Made by a program: the position numbers and the translations under genes. The notes beneath the pieces are model-generated. The model made no database searches and was not told the origin of the DNA. It saw nothing but the letters and a program-made list of their open reading frames with translations. From Rhodocollybia butyracea (lineage: Eukaryota; Basidiomycota; Agaricomycetes; Agaricales; Omphalotaceae): 17,995 nt of DNA. The stretch is taken from positions 1 to 17,995 of the forward strand of contig JADNRY010001056.1 of assembly GCA_015501585.1 (NCBI GenBank), written 5' to 3'. Positions 1 through 8,937 of this stretch are shown here, one piece after another; the stretch's first letter is position 1, and the number at the start of each line of letters is the position of its first letter.

Positions 1-2
1 GA

Positions 3-227
3 GCTTGCCTAACTCGATTATTACGTACCCCAGTGGTAGTCGGTCTTGAGCCTATCTCGCAAGTTATTCGGAGACGAAGAGGAACGCCAGAGATTTTGGA
101 GGCCGAGAGAGAGATACTTAGTTCAAAGTTCGATGTCGCTCGGCTTCGTCGTCGAGGCTACTATGACACGGAAACCAGAAACAAATGGGACGCTTGTCAA
201 TTGTCAGTGAGTTGCAACTTTGTCTGA
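3..227 (+). CDS. Possible 3' end of an unrecognised gene, cut by the window edge
   Basis: One frame is open from base 3 to a TGA at 225-227 and has no start of its own near the edge, so it could be the last exon of a gene beginning to the left. The 74 residues are highly charged, with arginine-rich stretches (VIRRRRGTPEIL, ARLRRRGYYDTETRNKWDAC) and no membrane segment. I do not recognise the family. A possible splice donor (GTCAGT at 203) lies near the end, so the true C-terminus may differ. It could equally be a chance open frame, and confidence is low. Confidence 0.22.
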   Translation, partial: ACLTRLLRTPVVVGLEPISQVIRRRRGTPEILEAEREILSSKFDVARLRRRGYYDTETRNKWDACQLSVSCNFV

Positions 228-266
228 TTGACCTGAGATAGTCCTTCGGCTTTAATTTGGCGAAGA

Positions 267-300
267 AAAGACTTGAAAAAACCTAGTTTCCCAAGTCTTT
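267..300. other. Hairpin, 9-bp perfect arms
   Basis: AAAGACTTG at 267-275 is the exact reverse complement of CAAGTCTTT at 292-300, with a 16-nt loop. It lies 40 bp after the stop codon of the left-edge reading frame. It may be a 3'-end RNA structure or a protein-binding palindrome; nothing decides between them. Confidence 0.35.
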
Positions 301-1060
301 ACGGGGAGTAGTGATTGACCAGCTTGGATGTACAATTGTACATGGTTGAGGAAAGAAGACTGAGATGGGTGGATTCCGGCATCCAAGTGGGGGTAGATGA
401 GAAATTTAAAGAGAAAGACTGATCGTTGGTAGTCGTCATTGAAATATTGAAGCTCGACGCGTGACAGCCACCAGCGGCCAATTCGTCGCTCTCTCCGGGC
501 TTATCTTCTGATTTTTTCTTCCGACCAATCCGTCGTCATTCTCCCTGCACAATGTGCTTCGACCCAATTCACACTGCTCTTGTGGTGTCTATCACCTGAA
601 TCCCAATTGTCGCCTTTGACATAGTCAACATCATTTCACAGATCTCAATCGGGAATGTAGCCAAAGGACAGCGGGTTTAGCTTCGCCGATGTTGCTGATA
701 AAGATATGGCTTCTAGGCTCCCTCAGTTGCTCTCAGCCAAATGGAAACTCCTTGAAACATGTCGATTTTTGGATGCGGATCTCAATAAAATATTCATCCT
801 ATTGGAATTGTCAAGGTATCGCGCAGCCACACAAAAATAGATAGCTACCGATGGCTGTCATCTTACTCTACGTCGAGATTCCGCTTTCCCCCTGCCACCC
901 TCGACCTCTATGTCAGCTATTCCTTTCCCTAGAACCATCGACAAAGAGAACTAAACAGGCTGCATGAATGCCGTAGACGAAGGAGAGAAATTTATCAGTA
1001 ATGGAATCATGATAGCGCGCGTTTTCTTGTTCTGTTTCTGTCTCCAAACAAATATCTTTT

Positions 1061-1066
1061 TATAAT
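1061..1066 (+). promoter_or_regulatory. Possible TATA element of amidase A
   Basis: TATAAT sits in an AT-rich stretch about 97 bp before the proposed amidase ATG at 1163. Position and sequence are plausible for a fungal core promoter, but this is only a motif match. Confidence 0.25.
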
Positions 1067-1162
1067 TAGTTATCCCAGTTTTATTGCGCCTCAAAGGACC
1101 ACGATTCTCAACCCGTAGATGGGAATAAGAAATGTGAACACGCGGTTTACTTTCACATGCCC

Positions 1163-2639
1163 ATGTCTTTCCACAACCTCCATCGTCTCAACGCATCCGA
1201 GGCCCTCCAGCTCATTCGTGATGACGTATCTCTGTGGAACAATATGCAAATCACTTTTAAATCGCATTCAGGAAAGAGACGATCAGGTACAGGCATGGGC
1301 GTATCTGGATCCTGAGCTAGTGCTCTCTCAAGCGCGATCCCTAGACAGCATCCCTAAGGAACAAAGAGGACCGCTACATGGCTTAGCAGTGGGAGTGAAA
1401 GATATAATGTACACCAAAGGTGTGTAAAGACTTCCGAAAATGCCTCAGAGGAATAATCTCATTAACACGGTAAATAGATATGCCAACCGAACACAACTCG
1501 CCCATCTATCGATCAAGTTTTGTACAAATCGATGCTAGTCCCGTTATGACCCTACGAAAAGCTGGAGCCTTGATATTTGGTTCGCGTTAGAGAACTGATA
1601 TAAGTATTGGCGACTAATTTCAGCGGACATATAGGAAAAACCACTACCACAGAGTTCGCTTCAATCACTGTAGGCTCCAAGACTCACAATCCGCATGATT
1701 ATGGACGAACTCCAGGAGGATCATCGAGTGGCTCAGGTGCTGCTGTAGCCGACATGCAGGTTCCGTTCGCCCTTGGCACACAGACCGCTGGTAGCATCAT
1801 TCGACCCGGGTCATTCAATGGAATCTTCGGTTTCAAGCCGACTTGGGGTGCGATTTCCAGAGAAGGGGTTCGATTCTGCTCGATAAATCTCGATACTGTC
1901 GGATTTTATGCTCGGAGCGTTCAGGACTTGCAGCTCATAGCAGATGTGTTTCGCCTCAGTGATGACGAAGACCCTGAGCCGTTTACGGTTCGAGGGGCTA
2001 AGTTTGCTTTGTGTAAAACCAAGGTTTGGCCTCAGGCAGGTCCTGGGACGGTCCAAGCCATGGAAAAGGCAACAGAGTTGCTAAGATCAGCAGGGGCAGA
2101 GGTAGAAGAGCTTGTGCTCCCGAAGAGTTCAACAAAATGCAAGACCTACATGCGTTCATGATGGGGGGAGATGTAAGAGTCGCTTTCCTCGGTGAATATA
2201 CCGTCGCGAAGGACAGTTTGGACGATTTCATGGTCCGTCAAGTTGAGAATGCTTCGAAAATGACACGGAGGGATCAGTTGAATGCGCTGGATACTATTGC
2301 CTCCCTTCGGCCGAAGATTGACACTATTGCTGGCACTTATGCAGCAATACTGACACCAAGTAGTCCAGACGAGGCACCCGAAGGTCTTGGAAGCACTGGA
2401 TCAGCTGTGTTCAATACTATGTGGACAGTAAGTGAGCTTTCTCAAAGGCCGACTACTCTTTGACGTGTCTACAGGCATTACACGTTCCTGCTATCAATAT
2501 CCCTGGATTTTCGGGTGGCAATGGACTCCCTGTCGGATTAACGTTGATAGCGCCAAGGTACAAGGACAGATACCTATTGAATGTGAGCGAAGAAGTGGGA
2601 AAGATTTTCAAGGAGGGTGGCTGGGCATCGAGACTGTAG
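1163..2639 (+). CDS. Amidase A, amidase-signature family; four exons, three single-base frame breaks
   Basis: This hydrolase would cleave an amide or related bond; the substrate cannot be read from sequence. Exons are 1163-1419, 1478-1579, 1635-2427 and 2475-2639, with GT...AG introns of 58, 55 and 47 nt. The Ser-cisSer-Lys triad is visible: Lys in GLAVGVKD (codon 1398), the serine cluster GGSSSGSGAA (about 1714-1743), and the nucleophile in GTQTAGSIIRP (AGC at 1793). The C-terminus NIPGFSGGNGLPVGLTLIAP is typical. I chose ATG 1163 because it opens the family-like N-terminus MSFHNLHRLNASEALQLIRD. Frame is lost by one base near 1223, near 1249 (GCAAATC) and near 2120 (CTCCCGAAG); duplicate B keeps the base missing at the third site. 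With those bases allowed for, the protein is about 439 residues. It is the structurally complete amidase of the duplicated array. The breaks are either real inactivation or sequencing error. Confidence 0.85.
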
Positions 2640-2891
2640 CGAATTCGCACTTGAACTTTGAACCGATGGTTCAAGGTTATAATCGAAAGTCCGAAATCTT
2701 ATTGTGGCTCAGTAGATTTGGCGTGATACATGTGGCTGGGGCCCCGGCAGTTCCTAAATGGGACCACGTCGGTTATACTATCACTACCACCAGTAAATAC
2801 ATCATAGCGTGCGCGCACAAGAACGCATTTGATCGATCATCGATTACCGGTACCTAAGACTACTGCCTTCGACACTTTTCTTCCATAGACC

Positions 2892-3806
2892 ATGACCACT
2901 TCAGACATCTGTAGGTCATTAAGCTTAAGTTGCACGACTAGCATAACTCGCATACTTTTAGTCAACGCCAACTCCGGAGGCGACGTTATTTTCCGTTCTT
3001 CTGACGAAGTCCTCTTCTTCGTTCACAAGGGTGCTCTAGGATACTGTTCTGGAGGATTTCCGGATGGCGATGCTATCACAGTCGATCTTGAGCCTGTGCC
3101 TTTGACAGAAAGCTCTAATGTTCTCGAAATCCTCTTTCGATTTGTCTATCCACGCAGACAGCCAGCACTCGATGAGATGGAGTTTTCTCTTTTCCTCGCT
3201 GTCGCTGAGGCCGCTGAAAAGTACGAAGTCTATTTTGCGATGAATATATGTCAGCTCCGCATGAAGTACGTGCCTATCTCGTCTTAATCTACTTGTGTGA
3301 CTTATAATCAACCAGGGAATATCTTCCTGCACAAGCCGCAGCAATCTTTGGTTTTGCTGGGAAGCATAATTATCCTTATCTTGTTGCTGCTGCTCCCCGC
3401 TTCTCATAGGCAAACTCTTACTGAGATCGTTCATATTTTGCCTACAACCTCTTCGTGCCCTGGGTAAGTCTAGTTTTTGTCAATCGACTAGGTGCAAAAC
3501 CGAAACGCGTTTCATTCAAGGCTTTATATCAGCAGCGATGGTCCATATGCTGACCCAATCAGTGTGTATTCCTACTCTAGGTTACTATTGTCAAAACCGG
3601 ATAACATGCCAGCAAGTGGCCCAAAATATTCAAAACCTCTTGTCCCAAAACATGGCTCGACTTTTGGAGATTGAGACGGTCTTTGAGCACAAAGAGTTAT
3701 GCAGGCATTGTCAAGATGCTGCATGGAAAGAAAAAATCGACAACAAGTCGCGATCATCCCTGATTTCTTGACATTTTGGAAACAATATAGAGAGATTAGT
3801 ATGTAG
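2892..3806 (+). CDS. BTB/POZ domain protein, copy A; four exons, several frame breaks
   Basis: BTB domains mediate protein-protein contacts; in mushrooms this is a large family whose members mostly lack known roles. Exons are 2892-2910, 2962-3265, 3316-3463 and 3521-3806; introns are 51, 50 and 57 nt. The N-terminal BTB fold is clear: GGDVIFRSSDEVLFFVHK, CSGGFPDGD, LEILFRFVYPRRQP, EAAEKYEVYFAMNICQLRMK, then EYLPAQAAAIFGFAGKHNYP. The C-terminal part has a CRHC cysteine pair and ends IPDFLTFWKQYREISM. Against copy B, five single bases are missing: three in exon 3 (near 3390, 3413 and 3446) and two in exon 4 (near 3550 and 3742). Their total restores the frame in places. The expected protein is about 250 residues. 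The first intron starts only 19 nt after the ATG. It lies 253 bp after amidase A and only 20 bp before the NCA2 A remnant. Confidence 0.8.
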
Positions 3807-3826
3807 TATATCACTTGCAAAGTATC

Positions 3827-4200
3827 ATGTCTCCTTTGTCGAGTCCTTTGTCAAGCTCTTCGCCACCTACACCGACAGGAAAATTCACGAAACGCGGGTT
3901 TTTTGGGAGCTGAGATGCGTGTCGAAAGCGCCAATGGTTTGCCAACTGATGAAAATTGGGATTTTTTGAACCCAGAAGATGAGACAGAGCTGACACAACA
4001 GGTTTTTGTGTCACTTCACTTTGGATACAACGCTGCAGCAAGCACTGGAATCAGAACGAGAGTGGGCAGACGTTGAACGGCCGAGGTGGAAAGCGTTTTC
4101 GAATTTGGTCAAAAGTAAGCTTTTCTTCGAGGAATCAGATTTGATTGTCCATTAGCAATGCCTTTGCGGCTTTACGATGCTCAACAGCGAAAGAAGACAT
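3827..4200 (+). pseudogene. NCA2: NCA2 copy A, 5' fragment
   Basis: It matches the first exon, first intron and start of exon 2 of the full NCA2 at 6794. The ATG region, the stretch from TCAAGCTCTTCGCCACC, the segment with GCAGACGTTGAACGG, the intron with an ATTAG acceptor, and CCTTTGCGGCTTTACGATG can all be followed. Relative to copy B it lacks about 50 bp near 3848 and has scattered indels, so no long reading frame survives. Homology stops abruptly at GAAGACAT(A) at 4200/4201, where the inverted block begins; the continuation lies in reverse orientation at 5347-5093. One use of the fragment is that its CCTTTGCGG shows which base copy B lacks near 7215. Confidence 0.8.
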
Positions 4201-5092
4201 ACCTTCGGGCGCCCGTCTGGACTACTTGGTCTGCATAACCACCAGCGATAGTGTCAATCTTTGGTCGAAGGGAGACGATATTATCTAACAAATTCATGAA
4301 CTGATCCCTCCGCGTCATTTTCGATACATCCTCAACTTGACCAACTAGGAAGTCGTCCAAGCTGTCCTTCGTGATGGTGAATAATGGTATATTCACCGAG
4401 GAAAGCGACTCTTACATCTCCCTCGGAGGTCTTGCATTTTATCGAACTCTTTGGGGATCACAAGCTCTTCTACCTCTGTCCCTGCCGCTCTGTTGCTTTT
4501 TCCCTGGCTTGGACCGTCCCAGGACCCGCCTCAGGCCAAACCTTGGTTTTGCACAAAGCAAACTTGACCCTCGAACCGTGAAAGGCTCAGGGTCTTCATC
4601 ACTGAGGCGGAACGCATCTGCCATGAGCTGCAAGCCCAGAGTGCTCCGAGCATAAAATCCGACTGTGTCGAGATTTATCGAACTCCGTCTCTGAAAAACC
4701 GGGACCTGCAGCAGCACCGGAGCCGCTCGATGATCCTCCTTGAGTTCGTCCTTAATCATGTGGATTGTGAGTCTTGGGGCGTACAGTAGTTGAAGCGAGC
4801 TATGTGGTGGCTGTTCTATATGCCCGTTGGAATTAGTCGCCAATACTTATAGGAGGATTTTTTCGCGCGAGCCAAACACAGCATATCGTAGGGTCATAAC
4901 CTGGTCATGATGGGACTACAAAGCTTGACCGATAGATGGGCGAGTTCGGTTGGCATATCTATTTTCCTTTTGTATGAGATTATTCCTCCGGTGTATTGAA
5001 GTTTTTACACACCTTTAGTGTACATCGTATCTTTCACTCCCACTGCTAAAGCCATGTAGCAGTCCTCGCCGTTCCTTGGGAATGTTGTCTAG
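4201..5092 (-). pseudogene. Amidase copy B, main fragment (inverted, 5'-truncated)
   Basis: Read from 5092 leftward it corresponds to amidase A from CTAGACAGC (1341) to CCCGAAGGT (about 2389). It begins at LDNIPKE, has the lysine stretch and the first intron, and continues to SLRPKIDTIAGGYA. It cannot encode an enzyme. The N-terminus is absent, there is an extra T in the catalytic-lysine exon, exon 2 is rearranged, and about 110 bp are deleted right after the serine cluster. That deletion removes the segment matching PFALGTQTAGS and so the nucleophile. Further indels follow. It keeps GATCCCCAAAGAG (plus-strand complement near 4455), showing that amidase A lacks one base at the matching site near 2120. 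Confidence 0.85.
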
Positions 5093-5347
5093 GCAATAAG
5101 CTCAGTAGATCCGGGTTTCATTCCGAATACTACTTTCTGAACTGCTGGGCGCAAAAGAAGTGAATCTAGTGTTTGCGCGTATTCATCAGGGATGTGCAAA
5201 AGCGTTTTCTTTAGAGCTATTTTCTTGTAGAATATAGTGCAGCGGCAAGGGATAATCGTAGATGTGAATTCTGAGCGACTTCTGCTTGATTTCGAAGATG
5301 AGGAAACAAAGCAACAAGTATAAGCTTGGGCCGCAGCTGTTGCGATT
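5093..5347 (-). pseudogene. NCA2: NCA2 copy A, middle fragment (inverted)
   Basis: Read leftward from 5347 it matches NCA2 B from about 7258 (ATCGCAAACAGCTGCG) to 7593 (GAACTTATTGC). The stretches for LFPHLRNQ, PLRYTLQE and MKPESTELI are recognisable. About 80 bp corresponding to 7345-7425 are deleted, and there are extra bases near the GTATTCGG stretch. At 5092/5093 it is fused to amidase exon 1 (CTTATTGC|CTAGAC), which is the original junction of the tandem duplication. It belonged to the fragment at 3827-4200 before the inversion. Confidence 0.82.
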
Positions 5348-5355
5348 ATATTGAT

Positions 5356-5585
5356 AGCACTGGATCAGCTGCGTTCAATGCTATGTGGACAGTTAGTAAC
5401 TTTCTGAAAAGCCGACTAAGTACTCCTAACGTATACTGGCGTTACCCGTTCCTGCTATCAATATCCCTGGATTTTCGGGTGGTAATGGCTTCTTGTTAAC
5501 GTTGATAGCGCCAAGGTACAAGGACAGATATTTATTGAATATGAGCGAAAAAGTAGAAAATTTTTTCAAGGAGGATGCGAATCGA
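5356..5585 (+). pseudogene. Amidase copy B, 3' end
   Basis: It matches amidase A from AGCACTGGATCAGC (2391) to its C-terminus, in plus orientation: the exon end ATGTGGACA, then an intron (from 5392), then PVPAINIPGFSGGNG and LLTLIAPRYKDRY. The acceptor that is ACAG in copy A reads ACTG here (5435-5438), so this intron could not be spliced at its old site. The PVGL codons are deleted, and the last codons diverge after AAGGAGGATGCG. Together with the inverted piece it is a dead copy. Confidence 0.85.
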
Positions 5586-5737
5586 GGTTGTTTCGAAAGT
5601 TATATGACTCAATGACGCGTTGGCACGTGCGAGAACCGAAGAGTGAGACCGTGACAATGACATCATGCAGTAGCAAACGACTTTCCTTTGCTAACCACAA
5701 CTTACAAGACAGCTAGCCAGGCTAAGATATTATCGAC

Positions 5738-6707
5738 ATGGCCGCCACTTCAGACACCTGTAGGTCAACGAAATTGTACTACTAGCATGACTCTCATATT
5801 ATATAGTCAATGCCAGCTCCGGAGGCGATGTTATTTTTCGTTCTTCTGATGGTGTTCTCTTCTTCGTTCACAAGGATGCTCTTGGTTACTGTTCTGGAGG
5901 ATTTCCGGACGGCGATGCTATCACAGTCGATCCTGAGCCCGTGCCTTTAACAGAAAGCTCTAGTGTCCTCGAAATTCTCTTCCAATTCGTCTATCCACGC
6001 AAACAACCAGCACTCGATGACATGAAGTTTTCTCTTTTCCTCGCTGTCGCGGAGGCCGCTGAAAAGTACGAAGTCTACTTCGCTATGAATATATGTCAGC
6101 TACGCATGAAGTACGTGCCCATCTCATGTTAATCTACTTGCTTGACTTACAATTGATCAGGGAATATCTTCCTGCACAAGCCTCAGCAATCTTTGGTTTT
6201 GCTGGGAAGCACAATTACCCCTATCTTATCGCTGCTGCCTCCCCGCTTCTCATAGGAAAACCTCTTACTGAGATCGCTCGTGTTTTGCCTCCACATCTAT
6301 TTGTGCCCTGGGTAAGTCTAGTATTTGTCGACTAAGTGCAAAACCGAAGCGCGTTTCATTCTAGGTTTTATATCAGGAGCAATGGTCCATATGCCTGAAC
6401 CGATCACTGTTTCTTATTAAACATCATTCCAATTGTCAAAACTGGCCCAGATGCCAACAAGCGGTTCAAAAGATTCAAGACCACTTGCTTCAAAACATGG
6501 CTGGACTTTGAAGATTGAGACTGTTGTTGAAACTTTGGTACCCGTGCCGCTACTGCACTACCCTACTACGTAGCCGGGCAATAAGACTCGGGTTGGTGCA
6601 GCTTTTGTCAGAAAGCTGTATGGAAAGAAGCTATTCAAAAACAAGTGGCTACTGTCCCGGATTTCCTGACATTTTGGAAAGGATACAATATTAAAGCTGG
6701 AGCATAA
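5738..6707 (+). CDS. BTB/POZ domain protein, copy B; four exons, last exon interrupted
   Basis: Exons are 5738-5759, 5807-6110, 6161-6311 and 6365-6707, with introns of 47, 50 and 53 nt at the same places as copy A. The first three exons are one unbroken frame of 159 codons: MAATSDTFNASSGGDVIF, then the BTB core (FFVHKDALGYCSGGFPDGD, LEILFQFVYPRKQP, AEKYEVYFAMNICQLRMK), EYLPAQASAIFGFAGKHNYP and ASPLLIGKPLTEIARVLPP. The last exon continues VLYQEQWSICLN, but a missing T near 6507 (CTTTGA against CTTTTG in copy A) gives a stop at 6509. A 58-bp insertion then lies at about 6535-6592. Homology resumes with the CSFC cysteine pair and VPDFLTFWKGY. If the stop is real, the product is a shortened BTB protein of about 207 residues that keeps the BTB domain. 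It could be the functional copy; the two are close paralogues. Confidence 0.8.
6535..6592. mobile_element. 58-bp insertion in the last exon of BTB B (origin uncertain)
   Basis: BTB A has nothing corresponding to this stretch. The insert is flanked by TTGG on both sides (6535-6538 and 6593-6596), which could be a 4-bp target duplication. Its ends carry ACCCG (6540) and CGGGT (6589-6593), and inside it CCGCTAC faces GTAGCCGG, so it can fold back on itself. A tiny non-autonomous element or foldback insert is one reading. The other is a gained intron, since GT at 6538 and AG at 6601 would bound 64 nt, close to the local intron size. Confidence 0.35.
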
Positions 6708-6793
6708 GTAGATGCATTAGTCGCTCAAAATTAGTACATGTAACATCATCATGTAGCCATAATGACGTCTGATGCCAAGCGCTGAGAATTATC

Positions 6794-8937
6794 ATGACTT
6801 CCTCGAGCTCCTTTGTCGAGTCCTTCGTTAAACCTCTTCCTTTTTTACACAGTGCACACGAGTCCAACGTAGCTGTTCAAGCTCTTCGCCACCTACACCG
6901 GCAGAAAAATTCAGGAAATGCGGGTTTTTTGGGAGCTCAGACGCGCGTCGAAGCCGGCGAGAGTTTGTCAAGTGATAAAAATTGGGACTCTTTGGACCCA
7001 GAAGACGAGGCAGAGCTGACACGACAGGTTTTTGTGTCACTTTACGCGCAAGCTTTGGATATAACACTGCAGCAAGCCCTGGAAGCAGAACGAGAAGCTA
7101 ACTGGTGGGCAGACGTTGAACGGTCAAGGTGGAAAGCGTTTTCGCATTTGGTTGAAAGTGAGCTTTCTCTTTACTATTAGCGCAGGAATCTGAATTGACT
7201 GTTCATCAGCACTGCTTTGCGACTTTGCGATGTGCTCAGAATAGCGAAAGAAGACATAGAATCGCAAACAGCTGCGACCTGAGCTTATGCTTGTTGCCTT
7301 GTTTCCTCATCTTCGAAATCAACGGAAGTCGCTCAGAATTCACGGCTGCGTTTATCAAGCTTCAGCCATCCCTATCCTCGTTTCCGTCTTTCCGCTCTCT
7401 GCAGTCGGTGTTGCAGACCCTCCGAACTTTATCCTCTTGCCGCTGCGCTATACTCTACAAGAAATAGCTTTAAAGAAACATCAGCTTTTACACATCCGAG
7501 ATGAGCGGGCGCAGACACTAGGTTCACTTGTTCTTTTGCGCCAGATGTTCAGAAAGTATTCGGAATGAAACCCGAATCTACTGAACTTATTGCTACTATC
7601 CAGCGCGTACTTTCCGCTGTTGATCGCAGCCGAAGAAAGTACGACAACTGAGTCGTCATTTTCTTCGTTGACCCAGCTGTCCTCGTTATCTCGGATAACC
7701 ACACGCGCTTCCTCCCAAAACACTCTTCACTCCTTAAATCTCACTCGCCCCTCGCGTCTAACGCGTCAATGGCCCCGACTAGTTTTCGGTCCACCTCTCC
7801 TCATCTATTCAGTGTATTATTTATACTCTGCGAGAGGAACGATAAGGGATTTTGTTGCAGAGGCACAGGACGTTGTCCGAGGCTTCGTGATTGACTGGTG
7901 TGTGAAGCCGTTAATGGGCGTGCTTGATACGGTAAAGGCTAGTAGAGCGGGGGAAGCCGAAGGCTGGTTGGTCACAAAGGAGGGAGTAAAGGCAGATTAC
8001 GATGTAAGTTTTGTGTTTAATTTTGTCATCATACAATTCTAACACGTCTTTGTCTTCAGTCCCTCGAACGAATGGCCCTCGCCCTCGCGTCTGACCATCT
8101 TCGTTATTCCCCTACTCAACTGACCGAGCTTCTGATCGTGTCCGCTTGGGAGACCTTACACCGGTGCTCAAACTCTATGAAGAAGATATTAAAAGCCCGG
8201 TACGAAGTGCGCTAGGAGGGACCCTATTGCGTACGGTGTTTATTCAGGTAAGGATTATTAGTGTCTCCACTGGCTTATCTTTTTTCACTGTTGACCCTCT
8301 GCTTCCTCTTGTTCCCAGGTCCAAAAAGCCAAGTTGACCTGACCAAGCCCTCTCTGGAATAGACCGCCTATGAAATCCCAAGAACTCACTTCGTTTCGTC
8401 GGTCTTTCTCCTGCGCTAGCAATCGTCTACGTCGTTGGAGGTTACATGCGACGACTGCTTTCCAAAGCGCTCGAGTACGGCGAGATACGGTGGTAAAAAG
8501 CAGCGGGACAGGGTGTTTTGGGCCTTGCGGAGGGTTGAAAGGGTTTTGGTTTGGATGGGAAAGAGAAAACGAAGACGGTGCGAAGGGTAGGGGCAGAATT
8601 CGGACAAGTGGGCGAGGCAGGCCACCATCGGCGCTCACGACTGGCCTACTCATACTTTCGCTTACCCAACTTCGAACGTATGCAGAGAAGTACCTGCCTT
8701 CTTCTGGGTCCCCTTCTTCTCCGCCTCCTGCCAATATTCCTGGTTCCTCCACTTTATACTCAACTTCTGCTCCCTTATCCTCGACCGCATACTCCGCGTC
8801 TTCCTTCCGCGATGCTTTTTCTCGAAGACCTGACAGACCTTCAAGACCCTGAGTTGGGTGTAGATCAGAAGAGGGCCGTCGTGGAGAGGATGTGGAGGTG
8901 CTGGAGTTCACCATTGGGATTGGGTACTTCCGTTTGA
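6794..8937 (+). CDS. NCA2: NCA2 family protein (mitochondrial, ATP synthase expression); four exons, many frame breaks
   Basis: Yeast Nca2 is a mitochondrial membrane protein needed for proper expression of the mitochondrially encoded ATP synthase subunits 6 and 8. Exons are 6794-7157, 7210-8003, 8060-8247 and 8319-8937; introns are 52, 56 and 71 nt. Family stretches in order: ANWWADVERSRWKAFSHLVE; ALKKHQLLHIRDERAQTLGSL; RPSRLTRQWPRLVFGPPLL with a likely membrane segment; WCVKPLMGVLDTVKA; GDLTPVLKLYEEDIKSPVRS and GTLLRTVFIQVQKAK; SGIDRL and KSQELT; the membrane segment FVGLSPALAIVYVVGGYMRR; LRTYAEKYLP; and the tail ELGVDQKRAVVERMW. These lie in different frames. Single bases seem missing near 7215, 8130, 8333 and 8492, with others near 7285, 7560, 7640, 8371 and in the C-terminal part. 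The fragment at 3827 confirms the first. The gene is normally conserved, which makes sequencing error a likely cause. This is the only complete copy here. Confidence 0.85.

Larger units (their letters stand above)
228..1162. other. Gene-free stretch upstream of amidase A
   Basis: I find no convincing gene on either strand. Open frames are short (60 codons or fewer) and resemble nothing I know. The stretch holds a small hairpin at 267-300 and an AT-rich element about 100 bp before the amidase start, so it is most simply the promoter and 5' leader region of amidase A plus the 3' flank of whatever lies to the left. Confidence 0.5.
4201..5355. other. Inverted segment of about 1.15 kb spanning the duplication junction
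   Basis: Read on the minus strand, this block carries the middle of NCA2 A followed by most of amidase B. On the plus strand, the sequences outside its two ends are the parts of those genes that should adjoin it. At the left end, NCA2 (GAAGACATA) meets the amidase (ACCTTCGGG read in plus), sharing one base. At the right end, NCA2 (TTGCGATT, to 5347) is followed by 8 bases of unmatched filler and then the amidase (AGCACTGG from 5356). About 6 bases of the amidase (CTTGGA in copy A) seem lost. Flipping the block restores the gene order of a simple tandem duplication. Confidence 0.8.
1341..7593. repeat. Tandem duplication of an amidase-BTB-NCA2 unit, about 3.1 kb per copy
   Basis: Copy A runs from amidase exon 1 (CTAGACAGC at 1341) through BTB A and the start of NCA2 (to 4200), and continues in the inverted block at 5347-5093. 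That makes about 3.1 kb. Copy B starts at the matching amidase point (5092, read leftward to 4201), resumes at 5356 and runs through BTB B to CTTATTGC in NCA2 B (7593), also about 3.1 kb. Coding parts of the BTB copies look roughly 90% identical by eye, and intron positions match. The layout is what one tandem duplication with end points inside the outer two genes would give: complete amidase on the left, complete NCA2 on the right, truncated copies between. Confidence 0.88.

Noticed and set aside
1866..1880. GGTTCGATTC, resembling a tRNA T-loop
   Set aside because: It lies inside amidase A and encodes GVRFCSI; no tRNA cloverleaf can be built around it.
2432..2857. A 141-codon plus-strand frame after the amidase
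   Set aside because: It overlaps amidase exon 4 in a different frame from the one encoding NIPGFSGGNG; the remainder has no recognisable sequence.
3827..4200. A second working NCA2 gene
   Set aside because: It has no long reading frame, an internal deletion, and is cut off by the inversion.
8285..8914. A 209-codon open frame on the minus strand
   Set aside because: It is the longest unbroken frame in the window but lies antisense to NCA2 exon 4, whose plus strand shows clear family sequence. Its own protein is Arg/Pro/Ser-rich and unlike anything known.
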